Positions 13,077 to 26,600 of a stretch of DNA of 64,000 nucleotides are shown piece by piece. Positions within the stretch are counted from its first letter, which is position 1; every line of letters begins with the position of its first letter. A program made the position numbers and the translations under genes. Where the stretch lies: NCBI RefSeq assembly GCF_028769735.1, contig NC_088178.1, positions 25,255,357-25,319,356 of the forward strand, written 5' to 3'. The notes beneath the pieces were generated by a model. The model ran no database searches and was not told the origin of the DNA. It saw only the letters and a list, made by a program, of their open reading frames with translations. Source of the stretch: Zonotrichia leucophrys gambelii. Taxonomy: Eukaryota; Chordata; Aves; Passeriformes; Passerellidae.

Positions 13077-13134
13077 TCTGAAATACTTTCTGAGATTATT
13101 TTCTCTAAGATTTCTGAAATATTTTCTGAGATTA
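13077..13134. repeat. Two-copy tandem repeat, 36-bp period
   Basis: The 22-base segment at 13077-13098 recurs at 13113-13134 with one difference (ATACTTTC against ATATTTTC). A weaker third copy lies just upstream near 13060. It is a local duplication only. Confidence 0.75.
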
Positions 13135-14194
13135 GGTCACCAAATACTAAGGATTTTACTAATCTACTGTTGCCATACTCATATGGCCAGTTTTGGTCCC
13201 AGTGTTAAAATCTGCCATACAAGGAAAGTTCTATAAAAGAGGTGAATTTCATTATATTCAGCTGTTACAGATATGGAAGCTGTAAAGTAGTGGAATAGGG
13301 GAAAGAGAGATCAAGCACAATGATGTGTGTGCATGTTTGTAGCAGACAGGACTAAAGCAGAACCAGCGTCCATGTTTTGGGATGCTCTACCCTGTAGTCC
13401 CACTTGCTCCCATTTCTTCAAGTCAGTGTTTTAAAAACTTACTTAAGACTTTCATGGCCATGACTGAGAGCAGCATGTCTCCAATGCTTCCCAAGCATCC
13501 AAGCTCTCTGAGAGAGCTCCTGGTGCAAAGCTGCAAAGACTTGTGTATGGATGTAAATGGAGACACAGTTTTGACAGCTGCCAGTCTGGTTCTGTGGGGT
13601 TCTTGTTTCTGATGCAAAGAAGGAATCTGGATTAGTAGAGGTGAAGAGAGTATTTATTTGATAAGGTCATTAATTCATTGTGCCTTTTCACCTTAAAAGA
13701 TCAGCCTAAGTCTTTCTCATTGCTGTCAAATCCTTCTGTGAAAAAATAGCTGAGAGGATAAATGACAAGCCATAACCAGCTCTGACTGCAAACCTTTATG
13801 TATGAAATCTGAGAAGGGCAGCAAGTGGGACCGAGGGGGCTGGGTTAGGGCCAGCTGGCTGCTCCAGTAGATACTCAACTTCTGTTTGGATTATTTTAAC
13901 CTGCTGCCAGAAAGATAAAAGCTGAACATTAGCCAAGTGTCTTAGGTTCAGATCAGCACTCTCCAAAATCCATAGGAAGCCCGTTCTGTTTTCAGTAGCT
14001 GCGAGGTTTTGTTATTGTTCGATGCACGTGTAGCAGCCCCTCTGAGATTCACTCCTGACCAGCCTTTATGTTTAAATAACGAGAAGAGTTTCTTCCTATG
14101 GAAAACTGTGAGGAACGGTACGACAGACAACCACATTGAATTAACTTTGCACAACCTCTTCCCTACATCTGGGGGATCATCTGGCGTTTCTCAA

Positions 14195-14690
14195 TATAAA
14201 AAAAGCAATAAATATCTCGGGGAGTCGGGGCCGGTGCGGGGGATGCTGTCGGACCCACTGGTTGGGCAGCGCAGTCCCCGGAGAGCCTTGAGGGGCCGCG
14301 AAAGCGCCCCGGGAGAGCGGGAAGGCGGCGGCGGGGCCGGGGTGGCGGGGCTCGGCCGGGCCGGGGTGGCGGGGCTGACCCGCTGTCCGGCCCGCAGGGG
14401 CGATGCCCGCCGGGCGCCGGGCGCTGCTGGCGCTGCTGGGGCTGCCGGCGCTGCTGGCCCTGGGCTGCGCCGCCGACAGCGACTTCGCCGAGGGCGGCCC
14501 GGAGCGGCGGCGGCCCGGGCCCGGCCCCGCCTGCCCCCGCGACTGCGGCTGCACCCAGGAGGGCGTCGTGGACTGCGGCGGCATCGACCTCAAGGAGTTC
14601 CCGCTGCTGCTGCCCGAGCTGACCAACCACCTCTCCCTGCAGGTAAGGGCGCGATCCATCGCCCCTCCCGTGCCCTCATTCCGGCCCTGA
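14195..14690 (+). promoter_or_regulatory. PODN CpG island and probable promoter region
   Basis: Base composition jumps from AT-rich to very GC- and CpG-rich at about 14217 and falls again after about 14690. The block covers the PODN start codon. A TATAAA followed by an A run sits at 14195-14200, about 25 bases before the GC block, and could position initiation near 14225. This is inference: a 5' untranslated exon may also lie elsewhere, because a splice-acceptor-like CCGGCCCGCAG stands five bases before the ATG. Confidence 0.55.
14403..14642 (+). CDS. PODN: PODN coding exon 1: signal peptide and LRR N-terminal cap
   Basis: The start ATG at 14403 is the only one that gives a secretory signal: MPAGRR then a Leu/Ala core and [10 protein letters not shown]. 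Next come a [11 protein letters not shown] linker and [20 protein letters not shown], the disulfide cap of leucine-rich proteoglycans. The donor CTGCAG|GTAAGG follows 14642 in phase 0. Upstream AG at 14396-14397 may be the acceptor of a 5' untranslated exon. Confidence 0.93.
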
Positions 14691-17600
14691 ATCCCGGCTC
14701 CTTCCCTCAGCCCCGCCTGGGCTCCCGGCGGGAGCAGCAGGTGCAGCGGGCCCGGCTCCTGGTTATCGGCATGCTCTCCCCTCACATCCAGGGAGATGAA
14801 AAAGAGTTCCACATTCTCTCATTTTGTCCAAACCAACAATTTCTTTTTTCTCCTTTCGCCAACCCAAGTCTCTGGTGGAGCCCTTCCATTTTGAAGTGTC
14901 TTTGAAGAATATGGGCTAAATGACAAAGAATTCTTTGGACAGAATGGTGTCTTAGTTCAGACACAGTGAGCCAGTCCAGAGCACGGCCAGCCCATGTCCC
15001 CCGCTGTCCCACCTCTCCCTGCAGCACATGAACTCAGCAAGGAGCAGGTGTGACATGGCCAGTGCCACCATCATGCCAAGTGTCATGCCTACAGCAAGTG
15101 GTCCTGCTCCAGACACCTCATGTCTTGTCATGAAAAGGTCATATGAGATGTGAGATTCTAGTTTCAGAAAGAAGAATCAGGATGTCCTAGACTGTCAGCC
15201 GCTTTCTATGCTCTGCTCTTAGTTACTTGATTCCTGTGACCAGCATTTGGGCAGGTGTCCTTTCCCTGCCAGTGCTCTGGCACCTGAAGGGCCAGAGCAT
15301 GGCAGCCCTGTGGCTGTGCCTCCTCAGAGCAATGGCAGTGCTTGAGGTTTTCAATGCCTGGCCCTTCACCAACTGCTTTTGGTTTATTGCTCCAGTCTGT
15401 CCATTCTGTCCAATGGACGAAATGCAGATTTTGTTTAGAGATTTTCTACAGTTAGAAAAACTGTAATATAAGCTGGCACCTTCCTCAGCAGGTCTGTCCC
15501 TGGCGTGTGTTAGCCATGGCTCTTGCCTCTGCTACCAAAAGAAAAGAAGCTTTTTGGAGCTGCAGTTGTCACTTTCTGTGCACTGGCCTGGCTTCAGGAC
15601 AGTGGATCCTTGACTGGATGCTGAAGCTAGAACCACTCATTAATGCTGGAATGTTAATCAACATGTTAATGAAAATCTGATGGCAGTCACCCCTGACAGC
15701 ACAACCAGTGCAAGTGAGCCTGGTTAGATGCTCCCTGCCCGTGACCAGTGGTTTTTAAAACATCCCATGAATAACAGAAGCTTGGAAATCCAGCATGCCA
15801 ACCTTGTAACAAATGCTTTGCTGCAGCTACAAGGTTTGGCTGTGGCAGATGGACTGTGGGCCTTGCCAGGCATAATCACACTCTTTGTGTGCTGCTGGTG
15901 CATAAGCTGGATATTCCTGGAGATGAGCAGAAGTCAGGCTTTCAAATGCTCCTGGGTTTGGATGTTTTTGGTTTGAGATCTGAGTTTGGCTCATTATGAG
16001 AGAAGTCTTGACAGGGATTTGACATGGTGGGTTCACTTCCAGTTTTTATTGAAGTTCACAGTCTGGGTTTACTGGGATCCTTTTTGGATTACTTTGTTGA
16101 TGATTAATACTCTCCATTTTCTTAGAATAACCAAATAGAAGAAATCTTTCCAGAAGAGCTTGCTCGTCTTTATAGACTGGAAACTCTCAATTTGCAAAAC
16201 AACAGGCTGACTTCAAAAGGTGAGCCACGGGGTGGACAGAGCCTGTGCCTCCAGAGCAGCAGCTTGTGCAATGAGGCAGTGACAGCTGATAAGGAAAGCC
16301 AGGGTGATGGATTGCTTGGTTGGAGCAGTTTGCTGTGAGCCTCACTCCTCTGGCCATCTCACAGAGCATGGAGACACTTTATCATCTGAAGCACAAGACT
16401 CAGTGTGGAGGAATGCAGCCCTGCTGAAGCAGTGGAGGAGAGCTGGCAGCAGCTCGTGTGCTGTGGCGTGAGATCTCATCCAGGAAACTCCCTCTGCTCC
16501 CACAGGCACTTCCATGCAATGCACTTGAGAACCAGAAACGTCCACATGCTGAATGGTTTCCTCCTGAATGACCTTGTTTAGTTCAGTCTAGTCAGGCTGG
16601 GCAGTTTGGGCCAGTTTTGTCCTTGTCAGATTTGGTATGAATTTATATGTATAATGCAAATAAGGACGCTTCTACTCTTCTCAAACCACTTTGATTTTTA
16701 TAGCCAGGTTTTGCTTGTCCAGTCTCATGCTTATTAGAGAAACTTAACAAGGGGTTTAGTGAGGAAAGTAAAAGAAACAGAGGAATTGGAGTAAACAGTA
16801 AGAGAGGAGGATATGGGATACAAAAGATGTAATTATTATTAATTTATGTGTCACCCACTTGATCTGAATGCTCTTTTTATCTTTACTGAAATGACAGAGA
16901 ACAAAATTTATTGAGAATGTGGGCATATTATACATGGGCCCCAAGGCACAGCAATCTTACAGAGCACAGGGAAAGCTGTGCTTATTATATCCAGCCTTTG
17001 ACACTATTACCTTTGGGCCTGCATGTTTTCTTTCACAAGCTTCAGTGCAGCCCTGAGTTTCCAACGTGTTTGGACATGGAAAATAGCTTTGCCTGTGACA
17101 AGTGCCAGGTGAAAGTGTTTCTTGCAGGCTTTCCATTGTGACAGCAGTTGGGATTTTGTCATCAGCTGGATGTGGAGTGACTCAGCTGAAAATTAATAAT
17201 TATTGGGAGAGGATAAGCCCTGAGTTGGACCAGCTCTCTGAGCTGGTACTGTTTGGATACCTGAATTGTGGAGGAGCAGAGCAAGAGGGGAGTTGTGACA
17301 TGCAGGTTATTTTAGCAATATAGTCATTCATCAGGTTGATCTGATCACTAAGCAACCTCAGATTATATCCTTGCAAGAGAAAAGACTTGCAGAATCTTAT
17401 GCAAATTACAGGAGAAGGTTCTCTGACAGTGTGGTTGCTGCAAGCACTGACAATCAGCCACAGGGCAGATCTGCACAGCTCTGTACCTGACACCTGCCAG
17501 TGGCCTTGGCCACAAGCCTTGTGTGATCAGGATTTTAAATAGTCCTCCATTGCTCTTAACAAGTGTGTATTGTTTGATTTGGTTTGTGGGTTTGTTTTTT

Positions 17601-20600
17601 TCTTTTTCTAGTTAAAAGAGATACCAATAGATGTGAATCACATTGTTTCAGTGGCTATAAAAAGTGTTTCAATCTCACATGGAAGGTACTGAGAGGGAAA
17701 GCTGCCCTGTGGTATTTTCACTCAGAAAGGCAGAAAGGTGCTGATGTCACTGATTAGTTATTCCTATTTTTAAGGGTTGCCAGAGGAAGCATTTGAGCAT
17801 CTGGAGAACCTGAATTACCTGTACCTGGCAAACAATAAGGTAAGAGACTCTGAAGCCTTTTAGAGCTCTTTTCTAATTGGGTTCTGAAAATTAAATGAGC
17901 AAGTTGTCGATTCTTGTAAAAGGTATATATTACATAAGTAAAACTGTGCTAAAATGATACTCTAATGCAGGTTCATCTAAGGTCAAAACAGTATGTGAAG
18001 TTTAGAGGCTACACATGCAGGTATATTTTGAACACTTGTTTATTTGTGCACCTGGTGAAAAGATTCCCATGTGTAGGGAGGTACAGAAAGCCCCTGCATG
18101 CAAAAATTACCACTGACTTCAGTAGGCTTTGGGGCAGCTGCATGCAGATTTGGTTCCTGCCTGTATGTTGGGTAATTATATGAAATGCTGCCTTACCAGA
18201 TGAGGCTGGTTGAAAAAGTTGTGAACAAACACATCCTACTGCCTGTGTTTGAACCACGAAGATCTGTGAAAATGCATTTTTCCCTGACTCCCATTTTTAT
18301 TAGGTTGGATATGGGGAGAATAACCCCCCACACAGTGAAACTGTGCCAGTCATTAATTTCTTCTTTTAGCTCCAGTGATAGGAGCTGAATTTCTTCTTTT
18401 GATGGAGAAGATCCCAGGTGCTTTCCTATTGTGACCCAGGTTGGATGTATTGACAGAAGCACATCTTTCCTGCAGAAGCTAGGAAATGAAATAGTTCTTA
18501 TATACCCTTGCATCTGGGTGGTTCCTGTTATGGCTTCTTTTATCCCCAGTGGTTCTCCACAAATATTTGCTACAGAAGAAATTAGGATCCACAGAAAAAT
18601 ATAAGTTAAAACATCAGGCAGAGCTTCTTTGTCTACAGAAATCCTGCCCTTCCATCCCACCCTCTCTCTCTCTGCATGTCTGTATATATATTTTATTATC
18701 CTCTTAAAATCTGGGACCATTTGATGTTCTGATTAAATACATGTGGCCACATTCAGGTTTCAGTCAGGCCAAGACACATCCAGAATCACTCCATACATTT
18801 CTGTATGGAGTGATTGAGAATAGAACCCATTCCTTAGTACAGTAACATTGTGTTCTTTTCTCTCTTTCAAGCACCATTTCCATGTAATAATCTTGGCAGT
18901 TAATAACTCCATAAAAAGGAACAAGCCAGACTGTGACTAATATTCCAGAACCTAGCACTCTGATTTTCCCTGTGTAACAAAACAAAGTGTTTGGTTTTTC
19001 TGGCTTTGCTGCAGAGAGAAAAGAATCCCAAAAGAAATTGCAAACATCAGCGAATGTCACAAGTAGTTACAGTGACAAGTTGTGGACCCACAAAAATGAC
19101 ACATTTCTTTATAAATCACAAGCCAGGACAAACCAGATTGGCTTCAGACTGCATCTCCTCTGCAGCAGGAAACACTGGGGATCAAGTTACTGTGGTGTCT
19201 GGAGGAGAGCAGGGATTTGCTGGTAGTTTGCTTCTTGTTTTATGGATTATCTTAATGCTGCTTTATCTTCCATTGTGATCCCATCAGATGTGGCTAAGTC
19301 ATCTTTCATTAAACTGGCACAGTTGGTCAGAGAAAAGAAATGTAAGAGACTAAAAGCTTTCTGTGGCCTCTGAGTAACAAGTACTTCAAGTAAAGACTGG
19401 ATGCTGTAGTTTCCTTTTTAAGTTTTCACCCCACTCTCATGTTTTGTCTCTCTCAAATAGAGTGCACAGTAAACCTTGTTAATGAGAGAAATTGTTCCAC
19501 CAAATGATAGACCAGATCCTGAGCTGTCATTATTGACTCTAAGCAGGTGATTTTGGTGACAGAAGGTTTACATTTCCCCATATCCTCAAAGTGATATGGG
19601 ATTCACCTCAATCCAGCACTTCTGTTTTTATCAAAGCTTCATCCAAGCAAGAAAAATCTGAGCAATTCAAATCTGGTAATGACTTTTGTATTTACCTTCT
19701 CAATTCATTAGTTAACAGTGGAGAAACACTCTGTCATATGGAAAGGAAGGTGCAGCAGAAAGCTGAAAGAAAATTGCAGTAGGAGAAATGGCAGATTGCT
19801 TCTTGTTAGGCAATAAATCAGACAAACCTATTCAAGTCAACTTTATTTTTGCTAACACTTAAAGCAATCTGGCATGAATCCTTCAAGAAGGTAACCAGTG
19901 AAAATCAGTCTCATGACCAAGTGCTGAAATGCCAAAGCAAAATCCTGAGCAAGTGAAAACTCTTTTTGGATTAAACATCTTTTTCTCTTTCCTCTTTCTT
20001 GTGGTTCTTATGTCTCTCATTTCACATGTCTGAGCCATGCCCTTTGCTTTGTACAAAAGTTATGACCTAATTGACTGGAGAAAAGCTTTAATGTACCACT
20101 GTGTATGAAAATGATTAAGTCTTGTTTCCTGTGTCTGAATTGTCAGTGCTACATCATGGCAGAGACTTATTGCTTTCTGAGGCACTGTCAGACCTTCTCA
20201 GTCAGAGATGAGTGCTTTTATCCAGCACCCTGCAATCATATCTCCCAGATCAGGAGGTGAGAGATTACCACCAAAGCCAAGAGCAACTGCAGGAATATGC
20301 AGAATGGCTCATTGCAGTGCTCACAAACCATCTGGAAATGCTGATAGGAGTGCAATTTGTGGGGAAGATCTTTTTGTGTGTTTGTGACACACAAATGTTT
20401 AAGACAGGCTAAGGATGGAAGTTTTGGAACAGCTGAAAATGAAACCCAGTAAATAATGTATTCTTTTTTTAAAAGACTGTTTTATGAGTCCAGTAAATTG
20501 GGAGTTCATGGATGGAGTTCATCAATGCACTCTCAACATACCAGTAGAGAGGGGTGTAGGCAGCCTTTAGATAAATACATAGTTTAAGGCTTGGGTTAGG

Positions 20601-23600
20601 CAGTTCTCCAATAAAGTGTCTGTTCTTTCACACAGTGTTCATATCTTAGATATTTTTGGTTTTACACTATTATTCATAACCCACTGCAGTTTTATGGTAA
20701 TAAAAGTTTGAAAAATATGGTTTCTCGTTATGTGAGTCTTGCTGTGCTTTGTAGGCTGAAAGGACCAGGTTCTGTTTCACACAACAGAGCTGTGAGGAAG
20801 ATCACAGTTGAACTTCAGGCTAGAAGGCAGATCCCTTCCATTGCCCCAGCCTCCCATCCTGATCTCAAAGAATTCAGTATCTGCCTTTGGAGTGCACATA
20901 AAACAGAGTGGTCTCATCAGTACTGCAGTGAACACCTGTAGCCAGGGTGGCTGCACCTGCTGACTGCATTCATTGTCTTCTCTACTCAAGGATCATCAGC
21001 ATTGTGTTAAAAATTTGTTTCCCAAGGGCTTTATCTTGATACATGAAGCTTCTGGGTGTATGCTTGCCAGAAAACTGCCCTCCATCCAGCCTGGATTGTA
21101 AGCTGTACTCTTGGTTTGTGGGTGAATGACTTTGCTATTAACAGCCACTCAGTGAACCTGGCTATTGTATTACCTGGATGCTCTCTAAAACTGAGATTTC
21201 TTTGATCATTGTTTTTTACCCCACCAATTTGTTCAGATGCAGGTGCTTCTAGGCTTAGCTTTTAAAATCACTGATAAAAGCAGCAACAAGAGCAACACAT
21301 TCACTCCTATACCTGTTGTCAGCTATAAAGTTTTGAGGACAGGGCCTTTCTGTACTTCCTGATGCATCACTGGTTTATTGAACGAGGTACCACTGTACCC
21401 TTTGCTTTGAAGTGCCATTCAATATTCCATCACTTGGCTCAGAAGTGTCCTGGTTCTTTGGGAGCCTGAATCCCCCCTGCAGAGATCATCATAAATGGCT
21501 GCAGTGGGGCAGAGGTGTGAAGTGACACCTCCCCTCCACAGTACACTTTCCTAAGAGAATGAGCACTAGGTCACTGTGAGGGGGGTTGGAGTTTTTTGGC
21601 ACAGCAGACTGAGGAATTAGGAACAATAATAAGCAAAGTGTTTGCTCTCTGAATAACAATTTCTTGATTTCTTCCACCAAAAAGAGACAGGACCCTTCCA
21701 ACCAAAACAAACATTTTCATATCTTAGAGCAAAAGTCTGTCTCCTTCCTGGAGAGATTAGTGAGTGAGGACAATTTGTTTTTGTTCATGAAATCTACATT
21801 CAGTTTAATTTATCTTTGCCTGTTTAGGGAAGATAAATTTGAAAGTGTTTTGCTGCTGCTCTAATACTTGGTTAAAACATTTGCTACATTTCATTGGAAC
21901 TCCCCTGTATATTTCTTTTACAGCTAACAGTGGCTCCAAAATTCCTACCAAATACCTTGATCAGTGCAGATTTTGCAGCCAATTATCTCACTAAGATATA
22001 TGGGCTCACATTTGGACAGAAACCAAACTTGAGGTAAGGGACTGGGAAGTAAAACAATACTGGTGTTCTGCCACTGCTTGGATGCAGTTGGTGGGTGATA
22101 AGAAAATATCTGGCTAAACTATATTATTGCCTACTTGTGTTTTTGGAAAGAAGCTGTTTGTTATTCTCAGCGTGAAAGATCAAACAAACACATTCCAAGG
22201 GCTTTTGCTAGCTGCCAGACACTTCTGCAAATATCAAATGAAGTTGTCCCCATTTTATTTGTGTATTTGATTTGAAAAGAACAATTAAGTTTCTCAAAAT
22301 GGAGATTAGCTGTTTAGAACTCTCTAGTTTTATTATAGTCTGTTAATTTTTAAAAGTAAAATCAGGTGGAGAGGGCAGTACTCAGTGCAGTATAACTCAG
22401 TTCTATTCAAGGTAAGAACATCAGCACCTTCAGAAGGGGTTCATACTCCAGATCTGCTGCCAAAGGTCTCTGCTGAGTTCAGGCTGTGATTTTCTCACCT
22501 GGACTGACAGCAGCACATCCATGTCAAACCCAGAGGCACCCAGACCACCTCCTGTGAGGTGTGGCCTTTGCTGAAGGGGTTTTGAGTCAGCTGCAGCATC
22601 CACACACTGCACCATGCAGATCCTGCAAAGATCCCAAACTGTTGGGAGCAATTTGTGCAGCCAGGTTTGGAAGCAGTAAATTACAGCTGGCCCAGCTGAG
22701 CCCCTACAGCCCAGTCTTGTGATGAACTGAAGAATTTTCCATTCCCACTGAATTCATTGAGAGCTGGAGCTGCTCTGCACTTCCTGGGCCTTTAGTCTCT
22801 CAGGCTCTTGGAAGCTGAAAGGGCTGAGTCACTCACAGATTTCTGGCAATATCTCATGATGAAAAAGCTAGATTTATCCATGTTTTCTTCTTAATCTCAG
22901 GTGGAGATGCTGCTGTCTTTTGATTCCATATTAAAATTATTGTCTCTTCTGAAGTGATTCTCACACTTTCTATATGAACACAGATTTTAATCAGAACAAG
23001 AGCTAATTGATTCCCAAGGTTACTCATATAAAATCCCAACACAGTTGTTTCAGTTGTTTTTTTGCCCCCAGCAGAGTTCATGATCTCAGACTGATTATTT
23101 GGAGAGTAAGTTTTTCAGAAAGACAAATATTTGTGAGTTAAAAGTACAGCTGACCATGCAGGGTAAACAATACTTCCAGTGTAGCTCTGAACTCCCTGGA
23201 GTGTGTGATCACACAATTGTATTTCCATACTGAGCCTTTCCTTCCTTCCAGAAGGATGTTGCCAAGTTCTCTGCTACTGGTAGAGAATCCAAGAACAAGT
23301 TAAAAAAGCTCACTTGACACTTTTGCAGTTTTAACCTCTCTCTACAAATTTAGCTGCCTGCTGCATCTGGGGGTAAACACAGGAAAAGAAGAGTTAATCA
23401 AAGTCACTAAAAGCCTATAATTTCTTCTGTTAAAAAGAAGTAAAATGAATTAATTTAGCAGTTAAGCCAGTGAAAAGGAGGAATGACTTCATAGAGGTAC
23501 ATTGCTTTGTACAGAATTGAAATGTGTGTAAGGATGAATCAGTTTCTGAAAATCTGTTTGGAGAAACGATTTGGTGAGTATTAAAGGTTGGAAGTAAGAA

Positions 23601-26600
23601 GGGCAAAGGAAAAGTAAGAAACTCTGTCTCTCAATCCCAATGGCTCATTAAAAACCAAAGCATAGAAAAGAGAAAAGTCTGCCAGACTGAGTCAATCTCT
23701 TGTCTTTTCTGTCAGTATCCTATTCTGAGTTCCAGGAGTAGGAGAGAAACTGTTTCCTGGGCTGTTTCCAGCCTTCCTGGGAGCAGAAAGAATGGAGGGT
23801 TAAGAGATGGTCCTTTTACAAGACCTCCAGGCTGATTTTGTAAGCCCAAGCAGTCCAGACTCAATTCTAAATAGAAGTTAAAGGTGGGACCATATCTATT
23901 AAAAAGAGATGAATTCTAACCCTCTGGGTGAGGCCCCCACACTCTGTGTGACATTCTGTGTTTTTAAGCACTGCAAAGTCCCAGGCTTGCACTCAGTTTC
24001 TTGTAAAGAAGTTAAGGCCGCTTGTGAAATTTGTATTCATGTGCAGGTTTGGATTTTGAATAGACATATCTTTCAGAGAATTTGGGGCTGACCATTTGGT
24101 TTTGCATCTGTATCCCTTGCTAAATTAAAAGGCACATTTTAAAACCAAATCTAATTATCTGAAGGAAAGAAGAAAGATTGAAATTAAGCTTTAAACTAAG
24201 CTTTCTCTCAGTAAACAAAAACTCCAGATCTCCCTATCTGTTGACTTCGTCTTTTGCCTCCTTCCAACAGATCTGTGTATCTTCATAACAACAAACTTTC
24301 AGATGCTGGGTTACCTGATAATATGTTCAATGGCTCTAATAATGTGGAGATACTCATCATGTCCAGCAATTTCCTGAAGTATGTTCCAAAGAATCTCCCT
24401 CCAGCACTATATAAATTACACTTACAGGTAATGGCAAAAACGTTTTGTAATCCTTTAGGATTGTGACAAAGTACTGTGTTTGTGTGGGTTTCACACCACA
24501 CAAGATATCCCAGTGCCCCTGGAAACATCCCCAGGCCCACTTCAAGGCTTGCCTTATTCTGTATTCTCAACAGTAGCTTGTTGTATTCTCCTTACTGTAT
24601 TCTCAACAGTAGCTGTCTCCATCTCTTTCCTTTTGCCCATAAGCAATAGTGTGTTTTTGTAAATCCCCAGAACACTCACAGGGGGCAGAGATGCCTTTCT
24701 GTGTTTGCAGGGGGAGGTACTCAAATCCCTGTGTGGATGCATTGTTGGTCTCCTCCCTGCATAAAACAATATTAATACATATTAGAACAGGAAGTGCATC
24801 ATTCCATGGCCTTGTCTCCATGAACTGCCAGGTAAGTTTGCCTCTAATGCCACTTGTCCTGACAGCTGCTTACCCACTCTGCACTGGCTTTGCTCATGGA
24901 CTCATTTCACACAGACCACTGCTTCCCAGCACCAGTGGCTGCTGCTTGCTACTGAGCTGGCAATTCACTTTGGATCAGGAATTCCCTATTACTACAACTC
25001 CTCCAGCCATAGTGCAATAGCAGAGTTGTGCTGTTAACTACTCTCCAGCATTTTTGATTCCATGTCATCTGATTCTGATAAAAACACTTCATCATGTCTG
25101 AGCTGGAGATCTGAGCCTCAGCAATGGGAGAGCCACAGCAGTGGGGAGTCCTGGTCTGCTTGCTCTGAGTGTTGACAGCTCCTTGGACGTGCAGAGACTG
25201 GAGTCTGTTATCAGCCCTGGACTGAGGAGCTCTGTGCTGCCTCCCAGCTCTTTTCCCTTGAAGTTTTCACCAGAACTCCTGTTAAAGTCTAGAGAACAGG
25301 CTTCTCCAGCTTGAAGAAAAGTAAATGCAACCAGTCCAGTCCTTTAAATTGCTGGAATATCCCTCTAAAAATTTTCTCTTATTTGTCCCTTGCATTTTTT
25401 CAACACTTACAGATAACCATTATCTCCCAAAGGGGTCTCACACTGTGAGGATTACTCTTTGAACTTGTCTCCTTCCCTGCTGTCCCCAGCTGTGTTAAGG
25501 ACAGAGGAGATGAGCAGAGAAATGAGTGTTTTATTTGCAAGTGCACCATCTGTCAGTAGTAACATTTACCTTGATATTTTGACTGGGAAAAAACAGGACA
25601 ACAAGAAATGAGAGGCAGCCAAAAGTGGACCAGAAATATCTGACAGGTGTACTTTAAATGTGTTTTTTCTTTTACTTTTTATTGAGACACTCAGCCAAAT
25701 TTGTCTGGGTTGGTTTCTTCTTTATATAGGTTGACAAATGAATCTGGTCCATTATAAAGCCCCTTAAATATTTCATGTCTAGCCCTTCTGAAGTTTGATT
25801 GCCCCTGCTAGTTGAACAGAACTCAAATGTTGTGTTGATTGATGCCAAATACTGTTCTTTGTGCTTGTGGTGATCTAGAGCAACAAGCTGGAGAAGATTC
25901 CCAAAGGAGCCTTCAGTGAGCTTGCTGGGCTGCGGGAGCTGTATCTGCAGAACAACTACTTGTCTAATGAGGGAATGGACAATGAAACCTTCTGGTGAGA
26001 CTGAGATGTGCACTGTGTGCCTCTGTGTCTGTCTGCTCCCTCTGGGACAGTTGTGCATCCACTGAACAAAGGACACAGTAGAAAGTAAAGTTACTCAAGG
26101 CTGGGTGATGTTATGCATTTCACTGCTAAGTCTGAGATGCAGATGCTGCCATTCAAGAGCAAAGCTCTGGGTGAGTGGTTGCAGAATTGTTTTATACAAA
26201 AGACAGAACACTGAACATTAGACTGCTCCACTGCCTGCCACAGACCCGGTCACACCAGGTACTAAATCCCTTCTGGGAACAGCCACCTAGAACAACACTG
26301 AAAGCTACTCTCTGCTCTTCCAAAACAGTCTAAAGTGAGGTTACCTGGGACTTTCCAGTTTCTAGGGCACTTCACTGGGCATTAAAGCCAGACCTTCATC
26401 TTCACTGGAGCCACTTGTGTGTTTCTGTGAAGGTGGCTTGAAAGCAGCCCCACACACAGAGCTGTGAATTCCCCGTGCCCAGCTGTATCCCAGTGCAGGT
26501 GGTTGCTGGAGCAGGCAGGGATGCAGTGGTGCTGCTCAAGAGCCAGATGGCTGCAAAAGCTTTCCTACCAACTGGTGCAACAGAAATAGCCTTTGGCTGT

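Larger units (their letters stand above)
8355..14190. other. SCP2-PODN intergenic DNA, right part
   Basis: No gene is recognisable between the solo LTR and the PODN CpG island. Small items are the 42-bp tandem repeat at 9616, the 36-bp repeat at 13077, and TG-rich microsatellite-like patches at 11281-11305 and 12230-12245. Open frames of 60-90 codons occur on both strands without conserved motifs. Confidence 0.6.

Noticed and set aside
14009..14905. 298-codon frame over the PODN CpG island, and long frames on the opposite strand (14163-14812)
   Set aside because: GC-rich DNA has few stop codons. The frame with the signal peptide and cysteine cap is the real PODN exon; the others are its shadows.
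18193..18720. 175-codon minus-strand open frame in PODN intron 3
   Set aside because: No domain, no supporting splice context, and antisense to an intron; probably chance.
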